From Candidatus Woesearchaeota archaeon (GTDB lineage: Archaea > Nanobdellota > Nanobdellia > Woesearchaeales > JABIAG01): a DNA stretch of 64,000 bases. Positions 48,967 through 57,661 of this stretch are shown here, in pieces. Within the stretch, counting starts at the first letter, position 1. Each line of letters starts with the position of its first letter. Where the stretch lies: positions 158,830 through 222,829 of the forward strand of contig JABIAG010000003.1 in assembly GCA_018653365.1 (NCBI GenBank), given 5' to 3'. A model generated the notes under the pieces. That model saw nothing but the letters and a program-made list of their open reading frames with translations, was not told where the DNA came from and ran no database searches. The position numbers and the translations under genes are program-made.

Positions 48967-49848
48967 TCATTGATGTTTTCTCCTATTAACATATATTTTT
49001 AGTATGCCTGCATTTTGGACCCAGGTATTCATCATGTCTACAATCAGTCCAATAAGTACGATTGTCATGATTTGTGTTATTACTGGGCTTTGTGAGAAAA
49101 TTATTGCGATTATTATTGCGGTTATTGTTGTTAGGGTCATCATAAATCCTGTTTTCATTGCAGATTTTATTCTTTCATCTACACTGCCCTCTTTTCGTTT
49201 AAGCACTTTTGTGGAAAGTAGGATGTTAGTGTCAACTGCGTATCCAATTAACATTAGAAATGCTGCTACACCTGCAGTACTTAATTTTATGCCCATCACG
49301 TTTACTACTGCCATTGTTATGATTATGTCAGATACTGCTGCTAGAACAATTGATGAACTTGGTACTATGCTTCTAAAATAAATAAATACAACTATGCCCA
49401 TAAATATGAACGCAAAAATTACTGCTCTAACAGTTTCTTTGAAAAAACTACTTCCTAGCGCACTTCCAATAGTTTCTATTGTTATTTGATCTTCTTCTAT
49501 GTTGAATTTGTTTTTTATTTGTTCTTTTATGTTATTTACATCTAGTTCTTCTGTTGAGTCGAGCTCTATAATTAGTCCGATCTGTCGCCCTGCGCCAGAA
49601 AGTGTTCTCACGTTTAACTCTCCATCATAATCTAATGAATTCTGAACTTCTATTGCATCGGTCCCGACACTGATTATCGAAATGCTGGTTCCTCCCTTTA
49701 GGGAAATTCCTTTGTTGACAAAGCTCCCTGTTGTCGAATAGTTCACAAATAAGAATATTATTGATATTGCTAGTATTATAAAGGGTATTGCTAAGATTAA
49801 TTTGCTTTTATCTTTGCGTCTATGCCCCCCTTCTGCATGTTCTTCCAT
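48967..49848 (-). CDS. secF: Protein-export protein SecF
   Basis: 293 residues with six helices. GISLKGGTSISIISVG matches the SecF start motif, and VAAFLMLIGYAVDTNILLSTKVLK is the hallmark central segment. A long loop follows the first helix, as usual. Acts with SecD in protein export. The ATG at 49848 follows a TATA-like TTTATAAATAACATATATAA-type region, shared with a divergent VTT gene. High certainty. Confidence 0.93.
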   Translation of the reverse strand: MEEHAEGGHRRKDKSKLILAIPFIILAISIIFLFVNYSTTGSFVNKGISLKGGTSISIISVGTDAIEVQNSLDYDGELNVRTLSGAGRQIGLIIELDSTEELDVNNIKEQIKNKFNIEEDQITIETIGSALGSSFFKETVRAVIFAFIFMGIVVFIYFRSIVPSSSIVLAAVSDIIITMAVVNVMGIKLSTAGVAAFLMLIGYAVDTNILLSTKVLKRKEGSVDERIKSAMKTGFMMTLTTITAIIIAIIFSQSPVITQIMTIVLIGLIVDMMNTWVQNAGILKIYVNRRKHQ

Positions 49849-49922
49849 CTTCTTTAGAATCTTGGATTTATTAATAAATGTTTCGTCAAAACATTTATAT
49901 ATGTTATTTATAAAGAGACCGT

Positions 49923-50534
49923 ATGAGTAAATTGCGAGCTTTTCGAAAAAAACTTACTTTGAGCATTATTGTCTTTGTAATTATCTACACATTTTATTTG
50001 AGGTGGGAGTGGTTGATCGAGAATGTATCTTTTCTTAATTCATTATACTCTTTTGTTTTTGATCATTTTATTGAAAAAACTTTGATGGGAATGTTTCTTT
50101 CTAGTATGATTGGGGGCATTTTTATCATTTTTCTTCCTATTGAATTCCAATTTGCTTATTATTTCTCTTCTCAGCATCCTCTGATTCTAGTTATTGCTGT
50201 TTTGTTAGTTGGGAACGTTATTGGATTGTCTATTGATTATTTGATTGGTAGATTGTTTGGTGAACGGCTTGCAAGAAAGCTTTTGAAAAAGAAGTATGAC
50301 AAGTTCCTGAATAGAATGCAGGGTAAGCTTGGTTCTTTTTTGATCTTCTTTGGTAACATTATCGTATTTCCAATAGAGCTATTTTCTGTTGCGGTTGGTG
50401 CTGCTAAGTATCCTTATAAGAAATTTTTAATTTATACTGTTCTGGGCAAGATCATTAAATTTGCACTAATGGCATATTTGATGATAGAGTTCGGATTGAG
50501 TCTAAATTTGGCATTTTTATTGAGTTGGATTTAA
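49923..50534 (+). CDS. VTT/DedA-like membrane protein
   Basis: 203 residues with about six helices. LLVGNVIGLSIDYLIGRLFGERLARKLL is the VTT (SNARE-associated/DedA) signature 'G...G....Y..Gr..G', followed by a basic loop and a NIIVFPIELFSVAVGAAKYPYKKF segment with conserved Pro and Gly. These proteins act in envelope integrity and lipid flipping. A TATTTATAAAG box precedes the ATG (leaderless style). Divergent from secF; convergent with the SpoIIM-like gene, 2 bases between. Moderate family certainty. Confidence 0.75.
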   Translation: MSKLRAFRKKLTLSIIVFVIIYTFYLRWEWLIENVSFLNSLYSFVFDHFIEKTLMGMFLSSMIGGIFIIFLPIEFQFAYYFSSQHPLILVIAVLLVGNVIGLSIDYLIGRLFGERLARKLLKKKYDKFLNRMQGKLGSFLIFFGNIIVFPIELFSVAVGAAKYPYKKFLIYTVLGKIIKFALMAYLMIEFGLSLNLAFLLSWI

Positions 50535-50536
50535 TC

Positions 50537-51379
50537 TCAAATTAATCCTGATAAGCCGATTATTTGTGTGTATAATCCTGAATTTATAAGAACATATTGT
50601 TCAATAAATACCGCAATTACTAAGGTTACTATTGCTATAACAAGGATGGTTATGGCGTTTCGTATTAGTACAATCTTTTTGTTAGCTTTTTTTTCTGATA
50701 TTACACTTCGCGACACTACCCCTCCAGATATTGCTGAAAAGATATATGATAGTCCCTCTAATAATGTGTGGGGTAGCACTATTACTAGTATTATTCCGAA
50801 TATTATGAACGGGTTAAGTGCACCGGCTAATGCAGACGTCTTTGCTAGGTTTCCAAAGATCGTTCCCCAGACTGACGCATTCCAGACTAGTAAGAAGATC
50901 CCTCCATCTCCGATAAAGAATGCCATGATAAATGCTAATCCTAAAACAACTAAGTTATGCATGAAGAGTGCTCCAAATAGTCCTGAGTTGAATGTTCCTG
51001 CTCCTCCAACGGATGAGTATAGTACGCCTATTTGGCTCTGGAATAAGGCATTTGTTGCCAAAGAAGGTAACATCACGCTAAATAAGCTAAAGCCAATCAT
51101 AACACCCAAGAAAATGAGTAAATAAATCATTACAAGTTTGGTATGTCTTCGTAATTTGTGGTGTTTTGTTTTGCTTAATAATCCAATCTCACTTCCGACT
51201 AAACCTTTTATTGTGGGATATAGGAGTATTGCTGTGATTGCTACTGTTACTATTGCGGGGTCTTTTTTGAATAGTATTGCTGCAATTCCAATTCCTATTA
51301 TTGAGTAGACCAATCCAAGAAAGAAAGCAATATATGGTTTTTTCTTTACTAATTCGATATTGTAAAGGCGTTCTAGCAT
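50537..51379 (-). CDS. SpoIIM-like membrane protein (DUF95)
   Basis: 280 residues, about six helices. The segment FMHNLVVLGLAFIMAFFIGDGGIFLLVWNASVWGTIFG and VLPHTLLEGLSYIFSAISGG match the SpoIIM/DUF95 family 'N......G.........PHg..E' core. Archaeal members are common and of unknown role, probably in envelope biology. Start ATG at 51379 with a TTTATATACTTTACC-like box serving the divergent small gene at 51431. The plus-strand track ORF across it is a shadow. Confidence 0.8.
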   Translation of the reverse strand: MLERLYNIELVKKKPYIAFFLGLVYSIIGIGIAAILFKKDPAIVTVAITAILLYPTIKGLVGSEIGLLSKTKHHKLRRHTKLVMIYLLIFLGVMIGFSLFSVMLPSLATNALFQSQIGVLYSSVGGAGTFNSGLFGALFMHNLVVLGLAFIMAFFIGDGGIFLLVWNASVWGTIFGNLAKTSALAGALNPFIIFGIILVIVLPHTLLEGLSYIFSAISGGVVSRSVISEKKANKKIVLIRNAITILVIAIVTLVIAVFIEQYVLINSGLYTQIIGLSGLI

Positions 51380-51430
51380 GCTTAATTATAATCCATTAAG
51401 TTTATATACTTTACCTTTTTCCATGCTTAT

Positions 51431-51601
51431 ATGAGTCAAAGATTTTATAGTAAAAGAATGCTTTTGGGGCAAAAGTCCAGGGGAGATAGAGTTAGACCTA
51501 AAACTTTCAAAACCGAAGCAGACGCAAAAAAGTATGTTGCTGATAAAAAACTTACTGCAAAGGTTGAACTTAGGGGCAAGAAGTTTGCTGTAGTTCAATA
51601 A
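51431..51601 (+). CDS. Small basic protein (56 aa)
   Basis: Below the ORF track's length limit. An ATG at 51431 opens a 57-codon frame (with TAA) beginning MSQRFYSKRMLLG and continuing with KSRGDRVRPKTFKT, ADAKKYVADK and ending in VELRGKKFAVVQ. It is rich in Lys and Arg, so probably binds nucleic acid or ribosome. TTTATATACT is 25-30 bases upstream, the leaderless pattern. The next gene on the strand is tgt, 62 bases on. Coding is supported by the codon pattern and the promoter; the family is not recognised. Confidence 0.7.
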   Translation: MSQRFYSKRMLLGQKSRGDRVRPKTFKTEADAKKYVADKKLTAKVELRGKKFAVVQ

Positions 51602-51607
51602 TTTATT

Positions 51608-51655
51608 ACAGCTTTGCTGTGATGACCAAAAACTTAATAGCAAATTTAAGTTTTT
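51608..51655 (+). promoter_or_regulatory. Two hairpins ahead of tgt
   Basis: ACAGC-TTT-GCTGT (51608-51620) and AAAAACTTAA-TAGCAAAT-TTAAGTTTTT (51628-51655, a perfect 10-bp stem ending in T5) lie in the 62-base gap between the small basic gene and tgt. They could terminate the small gene transcript or regulate tgt. No preQ1 riboswitch consensus is seen. Confidence 0.5.
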
Positions 51656-51663
51656 GATTCTCG

Positions 51664-52785
51664 ATGTTCAAATTAGTTAAAAAGAATGGAAAGGCACGTT
51701 TGGGTCAGCTTATTACAAAGTCTGGTACAGTTGAAACTCCTTTTTTTATGCCTGTTGCAACTAAACTTTCTGTTAAACAGTTTTCTACTCTTGATCTGAA
51801 AGAGATTGGGAATACTGCAATAATTTCTAATGCTTTTGTTCTTTATCTCCGGCCTGGCGATAAGATGATTAAAAAGTTGGGTGGGATAAAGAAGATGATA
51901 AATTATTCAGGAATTAACTTTACCGATTCTGGTGGATTTCAAATGTATAGTAAGGCATTTCTAATTAGCACATCTGATGAAGGGGTACTTTTTAAAAGTC
52001 CTTTTGATGGTACTCGACATTTTGTTACTCCTGAAAAAGATATGGAGATTCAGTTGAATATAAATTCAGATGTTGCAATGTGTCTGGATGTCATGCCTAA
52101 CTTCCATGACGTAAAAAAAGATGAGATTGAGGAAGCTGTTAGAAAAACTACTTTGTGGGCTAAACGTTGTAAACAACATCATGATAAACTTCAGTCAAAA
52201 CTAAAACCAAACAATAAACAATTACTTTTTGGAATTTCTCAGGGGGGGATTCATCCAGATTTGAGAAAGAAATCCATAACTCAACTCACAAAACTAGATT
52301 TTGATGGTTATTCTGTTGGTGGTTTGGGTATGGGTGAACCTAAGAAGGATCAGGCTAAAATGGTAACATTACAAAGAAAAGTAATGCCTGAAGACAAACC
52401 ACTTTATTTAATGGGTATTGGCAGTCCGGTTGAGATCATAGAGGCAGTTAGTCGAGGTGCAGATATTTTTGATTCACGTTTTCCAACTCAGAATGCGCGT
52501 AGAGGAACTATTTTTACTTCTGAAGGCTTACTTCGATTAAAAAGAAAGGCACATGAACTAGATCAACTTCCCTTGGATCCAAATTGTGATTGTCTTATTT
52601 GTAAAACTTATACGCGAGCCTATTTAAGATATTTAATTATGCAGAAGGAGGGTAATGGTTACCGTTTAGTAACTTATCATAATCTTTACTATCTGATGCG
52701 TTTAATGGAACGTATAAGGCAATCAGTTAAGGATAAAACCTTCTCTAAATTAAAAAAAGAAATTCTTAAAACATACAAAGAATAA
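51664..52785 (+). CDS. tgt: tRNA-guanine transglycosylase, bacterial-like
   Basis: 373 residues, much shorter than archaeal ArcTGT, which carries extra C-terminal domains. Its motifs fit the bacterial queuosine type: FTDSGGFQMYS, FGISQGGIHPDLR, LMGIGSPVEIIEAVSRGADIFDSRFPTQNARRG and the zinc set CDCLIC plus a following His. The nucleophile Asp is in IFDSRFP. The pocket stretch reads GGLGMGE where bacterial enzymes have GGLAVGE, so the base recognised may differ. It swaps a guanine in tRNA for a modified base. First gene after two hairpins; preceded by a small basic protein. Very confident on family. Confidence 0.9.
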   Translation: MFKLVKKNGKARLGQLITKSGTVETPFFMPVATKLSVKQFSTLDLKEIGNTAIISNAFVLYLRPGDKMIKKLGGIKKMINYSGINFTDSGGFQMYSKAFLISTSDEGVLFKSPFDGTRHFVTPEKDMEIQLNINSDVAMCLDVMPNFHDVKKDEIEEAVRKTTLWAKRCKQHHDKLQSKLKPNNKQLLFGISQGGIHPDLRKKSITQLTKLDFDGYSVGGLGMGEPKKDQAKMVTLQRKVMPEDKPLYLMGIGSPVEIIEAVSRGADIFDSRFPTQNARRGTIFTSEGLLRLKRKAHELDQLPLDPNCDCLICKTYTRAYLRYLIMQKEGNGYRLVTYHNLYYLMRLMERIRQSVKDKTFSKLKKEILKTYKE

Positions 52786-52824
52786 AACACATAATTTATA
52801 TACTACTCTTCTAATTAAAATAAT

Positions 52825-54195
52825 ATGAAACTAAAGTTTTTTGGTGCTGCAGGTATTGTTACAGGTAGCTGTCACATGCTTAAGTTCAACAATAAAAAAA
52901 TTCTAGTGGACTGTGGGATGTTTCAGGGAAGAAAGCAAACCTCTATGTTAAATTATGAACCGTTTAAGTTTGATCCAAAAGAGATTGATGCGGTTTTCTT
53001 AACTCATGCTCATATTGATCATTCAGGTTTAATACCAAAACTCTACAAGCACGGTTATAGAAATAAGATTTACTGTACTGCTGCAACTAAAGACCTTTGT
53101 AGAATTATGTTGGAAGACTCTGCAGGCATTCAAGAATTTGAAAACAAGTGGGATAATAAGAGACTCAAAAAACAAGGAAAACCTCTTAGACAGCCGTTAT
53201 ATTCTGTTGCTGATGCTAAGAAGTGTATGAAACTTTTCAAAGGAATTCAATATAACGAACTAATAAAAGTGTTTGATGATTTAGAGGTTGTTTTTCGTGA
53301 TGCTGGCCATATCATGGGCAGTGCAATTGTAGAAGCGTTTGTTCTAGAAGACAAACCAAAAAAGATTATTTTTTCTGGTGATTTGGGTCAGTGGAATGCT
53401 CCAATTATTGATGATCCAACCTGTCTAAAAACTGCTGATTTTGTTGTGTGTGAATCTACTTATGGTGGAAGAACTCATGAACCTATGAAGAAGCGTGACC
53501 AGATCTTAATTGATTTAATTAAAACAACCTACAAGAATGGTGGAAAGCTTCTAATCCCCAGTTTTGCTATTGAGAGAACTCAGGAACTAATCTACACTCT
53601 TAACCGGATTGCAGAAAAAAATCTTATTCCTAAAATTCCCATTTTTGTTGATTCACCTTTAGCAATTAAGGCAACTAAAATTTTTCAACAACACACTGAA
53701 AATTATGATGATGAAGCCGTTAATCTGTTAGCAGAAGGAGATAACCCTTTTGAATTTCCCAATCTTACTTACACTCTTAAAACTGAAGAGTCTAAGGCTC
53801 TTAATGAGATGGCAGAGCCTGCTGTGATCATTGCCTCTTCTGGTATGTGTACTGGTGGTAGAATTAAACATCATTTAAAGAATCACATGGGCAAACCTAA
53901 TACTACTATTTTCTTTATTGGTTTTCAAGCGCAAGGAACTCTTGGTAGAAGAATTCGTGATGGTACTAAGTTCGTTAAAATTTATGGTAAGTCTTACAAG
54001 ATTAATGCTAAGATTGTTGATGTGGAAGGATTCTCTTCTCACGCAGATCAACCCCAATTAATGAAATGGCTTAATTGTTTTCAGACAAAACCAAAATTAT
54101 TCATTGTACATGGGGAACCTGATGAGCAAGCAGCCCTAAAAAAAGCCTACAAGTCAGGCCATATTGCTAAGTTATGGGAAGAAGTCGAGCTTTAA
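52825..54195 (+). CDS. Beta-CASP metallo-beta-lactamase RNase
   Basis: 456 residues. LKFFGAAGIVTGSCHMLK, THAHIDHSGLIP (the HxHxDH metal site), RDAGHIMGSAIVE and SGDLGQW are the metallo-beta-lactamase motifs, and FIVHGEPDEQAALKK with GFSSHADQPQL give the beta-CASP His and Asp. There is no N-terminal KH domain, unlike archaeal CPSF-type factors, so it is a plain beta-CASP nuclease of the RNase J or Ysh1-like branch without KH. Cuts or trims RNA. The ATG at 52825 follows a TTTATATACTACT box by about 25 bases. Confidence 0.88.
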   Translation: MKLKFFGAAGIVTGSCHMLKFNNKKILVDCGMFQGRKQTSMLNYEPFKFDPKEIDAVFLTHAHIDHSGLIPKLYKHGYRNKIYCTAATKDLCRIMLEDSAGIQEFENKWDNKRLKKQGKPLRQPLYSVADAKKCMKLFKGIQYNELIKVFDDLEVVFRDAGHIMGSAIVEAFVLEDKPKKIIFSGDLGQWNAPIIDDPTCLKTADFVVCESTYGGRTHEPMKKRDQILIDLIKTTYKNGGKLLIPSFAIERTQELIYTLNRIAEKNLIPKIPIFVDSPLAIKATKIFQQHTENYDDEAVNLLAEGDNPFEFPNLTYTLKTEESKALNEMAEPAVIIASSGMCTGGRIKHHLKNHMGKPNTTIFFIGFQAQGTLGRRIRDGTKFVKIYGKSYKINAKIVDVEGFSSHADQPQLMKWLNCFQTKPKLFIVHGEPDEQAALKKAYKSGHIAKLWEEVEL

Positions 54196-54235
54196 TATCC
54201 AAACCTTTTTTAATGAAATTCTTTTTTTCTTATTT

Positions 54236-55201
54236 ATGATCGAAACAGAAGTAATCATCATCGGCGGAGGCCCTGCAGGTTCTAGTTGTGCGTGGAAGTT
54301 AGTTGAAAAGGGCATTGATTGTATTATCTTAGATAAATCCATTTTCCCCCGTCCTAAACTTTGTGCGGGTTGGATCACTTCTAAGGTCGTTAAACTGCTT
54401 AAGATCGAAGATTATCCTGGTTTGGATAAGTTGAATCACTTTATTGTTAATGTGTGGAAATTAAAGATGAAGTTTAAAACCGATCAGTTTTCAATTCGTC
54501 GTTTTAAGTTTGATGAGTTTCTTTTAAAACGCTCTAAAGCCAAATTGGTACAACACTCTGTTTTGGAAATAAAAAAAGAGAATGGTTTTTTCTTAGTTGA
54601 CAATAAGTTTAAGTGTAAGTATTTAGTTGGTGCTGGAGGAACAAATTGTCCGGTATACGCGGCTTTCTTTAAAGAGAGTAATCCGCGTGATCAGAATTAT
54701 TCTGTTGTTGCGCTTGAACAAGAATTAAAATACGAAGAACGCGATGATAAGTGCCATATTTGGTTTTTTCAAAATAAGCTTCCGGGTTATTCTTGGTATG
54801 TTCCTAAACAAAACGGTTTTGTTAATTTAGGTATTGGAGGAAAGTCTCGAGTCCTAAAAAAGAAAGGGGCATCTATTACTGATTGTTGGGATGGTTTCAT
54901 TTCTAATCTTAAAGAAAAAGGACTGATTAAAAATTTAGAACTAAATCCCCAAGGTTATGTTTATTATTTAAGAAATGAAGTTAAAACGTGCCAAATTGAT
55001 AACTGTTTTATCGTTGGTGATGCAGTGGGTCTTGCTACCCAAGATTTGGGGGAAGGTATTGGTCCTGCTATTGAGTCGGGTTTGCTTGTTGCAGATTCAA
55101 TAATTAATCACGTTCCGTATTCTATTGATTCAATTTCAGAACTAAGTATTAATAATTGGTTCTTTATATTTTTACGTTACTTTTCTAGACTTTTTCGTTA
55201 A
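54236..55201 (+). CDS. Geranylgeranyl reductase-family flavoprotein
   Basis: About 321 residues. The track starts at 54164 inside the previous gene; the ATG at 54236 gives MIETEVIIIGGGPAGSSCAW, the correct FAD-binding start. PRPKLCAGWIT is the P-x-x-C-A-G motif, FIVGDAVGLATQDLGEGIG the second flavin contact. It probably reduces isoprenoid double bonds in membrane lipids, or another lipid substrate. The neighbouring Cfa-like gene on the opposite strand converges 3 bases after the stop. The second of two reductase-family enzymes in the window (other at 23337). Confidence 0.87.
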   Translation: MIETEVIIIGGGPAGSSCAWKLVEKGIDCIILDKSIFPRPKLCAGWITSKVVKLLKIEDYPGLDKLNHFIVNVWKLKMKFKTDQFSIRRFKFDEFLLKRSKAKLVQHSVLEIKKENGFFLVDNKFKCKYLVGAGGTNCPVYAAFFKESNPRDQNYSVVALEQELKYEERDDKCHIWFFQNKLPGYSWYVPKQNGFVNLGIGGKSRVLKKKGASITDCWDGFISNLKEKGLIKNLELNPQGYVYYLRNEVKTCQIDNCFIVGDAVGLATQDLGEGIGPAIESGLLVADSIINHVPYSIDSISELSINNWFFIFLRYFSRLFR

Positions 55202-55204
55202 GAA

Positions 55205-56320
55205 TTATCTTTCAGATTCGTATCCACCTAGGATCCCCTCTTTTGATAGTACTATCTGCCATAATTCAAGTCGTCTTGTTCTGAAGTTTCCTGCGCAAGC
55301 AAGAAGGTAATATCTCCACATTCTATAAAACCTTTCACCGTATTCTTCTTTATGTTTGTGCCAGTTTTCTTCAAAGCGTTCCCACCAGGCGTAAGTAGTT
55401 TTACTATAATCTGCACCAAAATTATGCCAGTCTTCCATGATTAATTTGTTATTAAATGCAGGTGCTAGTTCTTTTAATGAGGGGATGTAGCCTTCTGGAA
55501 AGATGTATTTTTTTATCCATTGGTCTCCTCCAGTTTCGAACTTAACATCTCTTCCTATTGTATGAAGTAAGAATAATCCTCTTTTTTTAAGGCATTTTCT
55601 TGCGAGTTCAATAAATTTTCCATAATTTTTTGGTCCAACATGTTCACACATTCCTATTGATGCTATCTTGTCATATTGGCCTTTTGCGTCTCTGTAATCT
55701 GATTGAATTATTTCTACAGGGAGTCCTTTGCAGATTTCTCTTGCATATTTTACTTGTTCTGCTGAGATGTTGTAGGATGTTACGTGGACACCGTAATTTT
55801 CTGAAGCATATTTTGCAAATCCTCCCCAACCTCCTCCAAGTTCAAGTACTCTTTCTCCTTTCTTTAACTTAAGTTTTCTGCAAATGAGGTCGAGTTTATT
55901 TTTTTGGGCTTCTTCTAAATTGTCAGTATTCTTGTAATAAGCACAGGTGTATTGCATTCTTTTGTCGAGCATATCTTTATAGAAATCATTTCCTAAATCA
56001 TAATGTACTTCTGCTACTTTTTTTGATCTTTTTTTTGTTTGGGCATTAAGAAGCATAGACTTGAGTACTGGGAAAATTAGTGACACTGGTTTTACTTTTC
56101 GATCCAATCTTGCGGTGAGTAGTTTTTCAAAGAATACATCTAACTTTTCACAGTCCCACCAGCCATCCATATAAGCTTCACCAAGCCCAATTGAACCTTT
56201 GGCCAATGCTCGTGCATAAAGTTTCTGATTGTGAACAGTTATGTCGCCATCTCTATCACCATTTATTCTTATGTCGGCTAATTTTAAGAGATTTGTTAAT
56301 ATTTTTTTTGCATCAGACAT
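55205..56320 (-). CDS. cfa: Cyclopropane-fatty-acyl-phospholipid synthase-like methyltransferase
   Basis: 371 residues. IGLGEAYMDGWWDCEKLDVFFEKL is the Cfa start domain, VAEVHYDLGNDFYKDMLDKRMQYTCAYY is the family signature, RVLELGGGWGGFAKYA is the SAM site, and SIGMCEHVGPKNYGKFIEL follows. Bacterial Cfa adds methylene from SAM to a cis double bond of a phospholipid acyl chain. Archaea lack fatty-acyl phospholipids in their own membranes, so the true substrate here may be an unsaturated isoprenoid chain or a lipid taken from another cell. Clear family, unclear role. Confidence 0.9.
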   Translation of the reverse strand: MSDAKKILTNLLKLADIRINGDRDGDITVHNQKLYARALAKGSIGLGEAYMDGWWDCEKLDVFFEKLLTARLDRKVKPVSLIFPVLKSMLLNAQTKKRSKKVAEVHYDLGNDFYKDMLDKRMQYTCAYYKNTDNLEEAQKNKLDLICRKLKLKKGERVLELGGGWGGFAKYASENYGVHVTSYNISAEQVKYAREICKGLPVEIIQSDYRDAKGQYDKIASIGMCEHVGPKNYGKFIELARKCLKKRGLFLLHTIGRDVKFETGGDQWIKKYIFPEGYIPSLKELAPAFNNKLIMEDWHNFGADYSKTTYAWWERFEENWHKHKEEYGERFYRMWRYYLLACAGNFRTRRLELWQIVLSKEGILGGYESER

Positions 56321-56363
56321 TTTAATTAATGAATTATTCGGTCTATTTAAAAAATTTATGATA

Positions 56364-57539
56364 TTAGAATAGTCCTTTTAGCCAGGGAAAGATCAAACTA
56401 AACAATAATAACAATAAGATTATCATTGAGATAAATATCCATCTCTTGTTCGCTTTGGTCTTATTTTTGTATAATTTTTCTGATGCCGTTTTCACCATTC
56501 TTCCGCCATCGATTGGTCCAATAGGAAGTAAGTTAGCTAGTCCAATAAAAAAGCTTAATAGTCCGATCCATTTTAGTAATCCTCTTACCCAGGCATACAC
56601 ACCATATCCAATTTTATTGACGCCTTCTTTGACTTTTAGCTCATTTTTAATATTGCTTATCCCAATAAATGCTTTTTTTGTATCTGGACTCTCAGTTGTT
56701 ATTAATGTATATTCTTGCTCTTCATCCCCTAATGTGATTGCATCTCCAACCTTCACAAAGTTCATGTTATCTATGAATTGCTGTACTGTGTTTACTTGTT
56801 CACCGTTCATTTTACTTACAACTATGCCTTCAGGTAACACTGCGGAAGGATATCCCTCGAGTTTATCAAACGTGAATCCGTTTGGTTCTGTTAATGCATT
56901 ATCAGTTGGTGCAAATACAAACATGAATAGTAAAAGGATGATTAATGCGGTTAGTATGTTAGCAAAGGGTCCTGCGGCAAATATTGAGTATTGAACAACA
57001 TCCGTTTGTTTATTCATCTCTTTTTCTTCAGGTTCTACAAATGCTAGTGGGATTAGTGGAACAATGATTGCAAAGAAGCCAAGTCCTGAGTTTTTAATTT
57101 TTACACCGTGTGCTTTTGCCACAATTCCATGAGCAAATTCGTGTATTACTACTAAAACAAACAATGCAATAATCCAGTACCAGAATGGTAGAAATCCAAT
57201 TCCTGGAATTGTTGTTTGTGGTAAGACTAATGCAACTCCTGCTTGTGTTGCTGGTTTGATTAACGCAACTACCGCTGCTTGTATTATGCTCACTACAATA
57301 ACGACCATGCCTATGAATCCAATTCCAATTCCTATATAACCTAGTAATTTGATTAGTTCTTTATATTTTTTAGAAATCTTGTTAATGAACTTAAGTCCAA
57401 AGTTTGTTCGATACAGTCCTGCGTATAATACTGGAAAGAGCATTTTTTGCAGTTCTAACTTTTTTCTATGTCTGACAATGATTATACTTAGAACTATAAC
57501 AAAAATTATCAAAGATATCCATTGAAAGTCTAATATCAT
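56364..57539 (-). CDS. Site-2 protease-like M50 metallopeptidase
   Basis: 391 residues with several helices. VVIHEFAHGIVAKAHG is the HExxH zinc site, AAGPFANILTALII and NLLPIGPIDGGRM (the third ligand Asp) are the other M50 motifs, and a PDZ-like insert separates helix groups (GIVVSKMNGEQV). It cuts membrane-bound substrates in or near the membrane, as in sigma-factor or surface-signal release. ATG at 57539 behind a TATA-like AAACATTTTTATAC region. High family certainty; substrates unknown. Confidence 0.88.
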   Translation of the reverse strand: MILDFQWISLIIFVIVLSIIIVRHRKKLELQKMLFPVLYAGLYRTNFGLKFINKISKKYKELIKLLGYIGIGIGFIGMVVIVVSIIQAAVVALIKPATQAGVALVLPQTTIPGIGFLPFWYWIIALFVLVVIHEFAHGIVAKAHGVKIKNSGLGFFAIIVPLIPLAFVEPEEKEMNKQTDVVQYSIFAAGPFANILTALIILLLFMFVFAPTDNALTEPNGFTFDKLEGYPSAVLPEGIVVSKMNGEQVNTVQQFIDNMNFVKVGDAITLGDEEQEYTLITTESPDTKKAFIGISNIKNELKVKEGVNKIGYGVYAWVRGLLKWIGLLSFFIGLANLLPIGPIDGGRMVKTASEKLYKNKTKANKRWIFISMIILLLLLFSLIFPWLKGLF

Positions 57540-57567
57540 ATTTTTTTAACTAAATTAGAAGTATAAA

Positions 57568-57661
57568 AATGTTTACTTTTTGTTAAATTAAAACTGTGGG
57601 CTCGACCAAAGGGAGACCCACTTCGCTTCGCATTGGCGAAAGAATGCAATGTTTACTTTTT
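57568..57661. repeat. 14-bp direct repeats flanking a GC-richer hairpin segment
   Basis: AATGTTTACTTTTT occurs at 57568-57581 and again at 57648-57661, exactly 80 bp apart; the second copy covers the L40e stop codon. Between them is a GC-richer segment with GTGGG...CCCAC (57596-57621), a CTTCGCTTCG tandem, and GCATT...AATGC (57630-57647). This looks like an insertion that duplicated its target or a duplicated gene end. No transposase or mobile-element family is recognised. Confidence 0.6.

Noticed and set aside
50568-51125. 185-aa plus-strand ORF
   Set aside because: Antisense to the SpoIIM-like gene, which has clear membrane helices and family motifs.
51608-51655. preQ1 riboswitch before tgt
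   Set aside because: No conserved C-rich loop or A-rich tail of the known classes; only plain hairpins are seen.
57590-57650. H/ACA guide RNA downstream of L40e
   Set aside because: An ACA follows one stem on the minus strand, but stems are too short and no kink-turn is visible; the duplication explanation is preferred.
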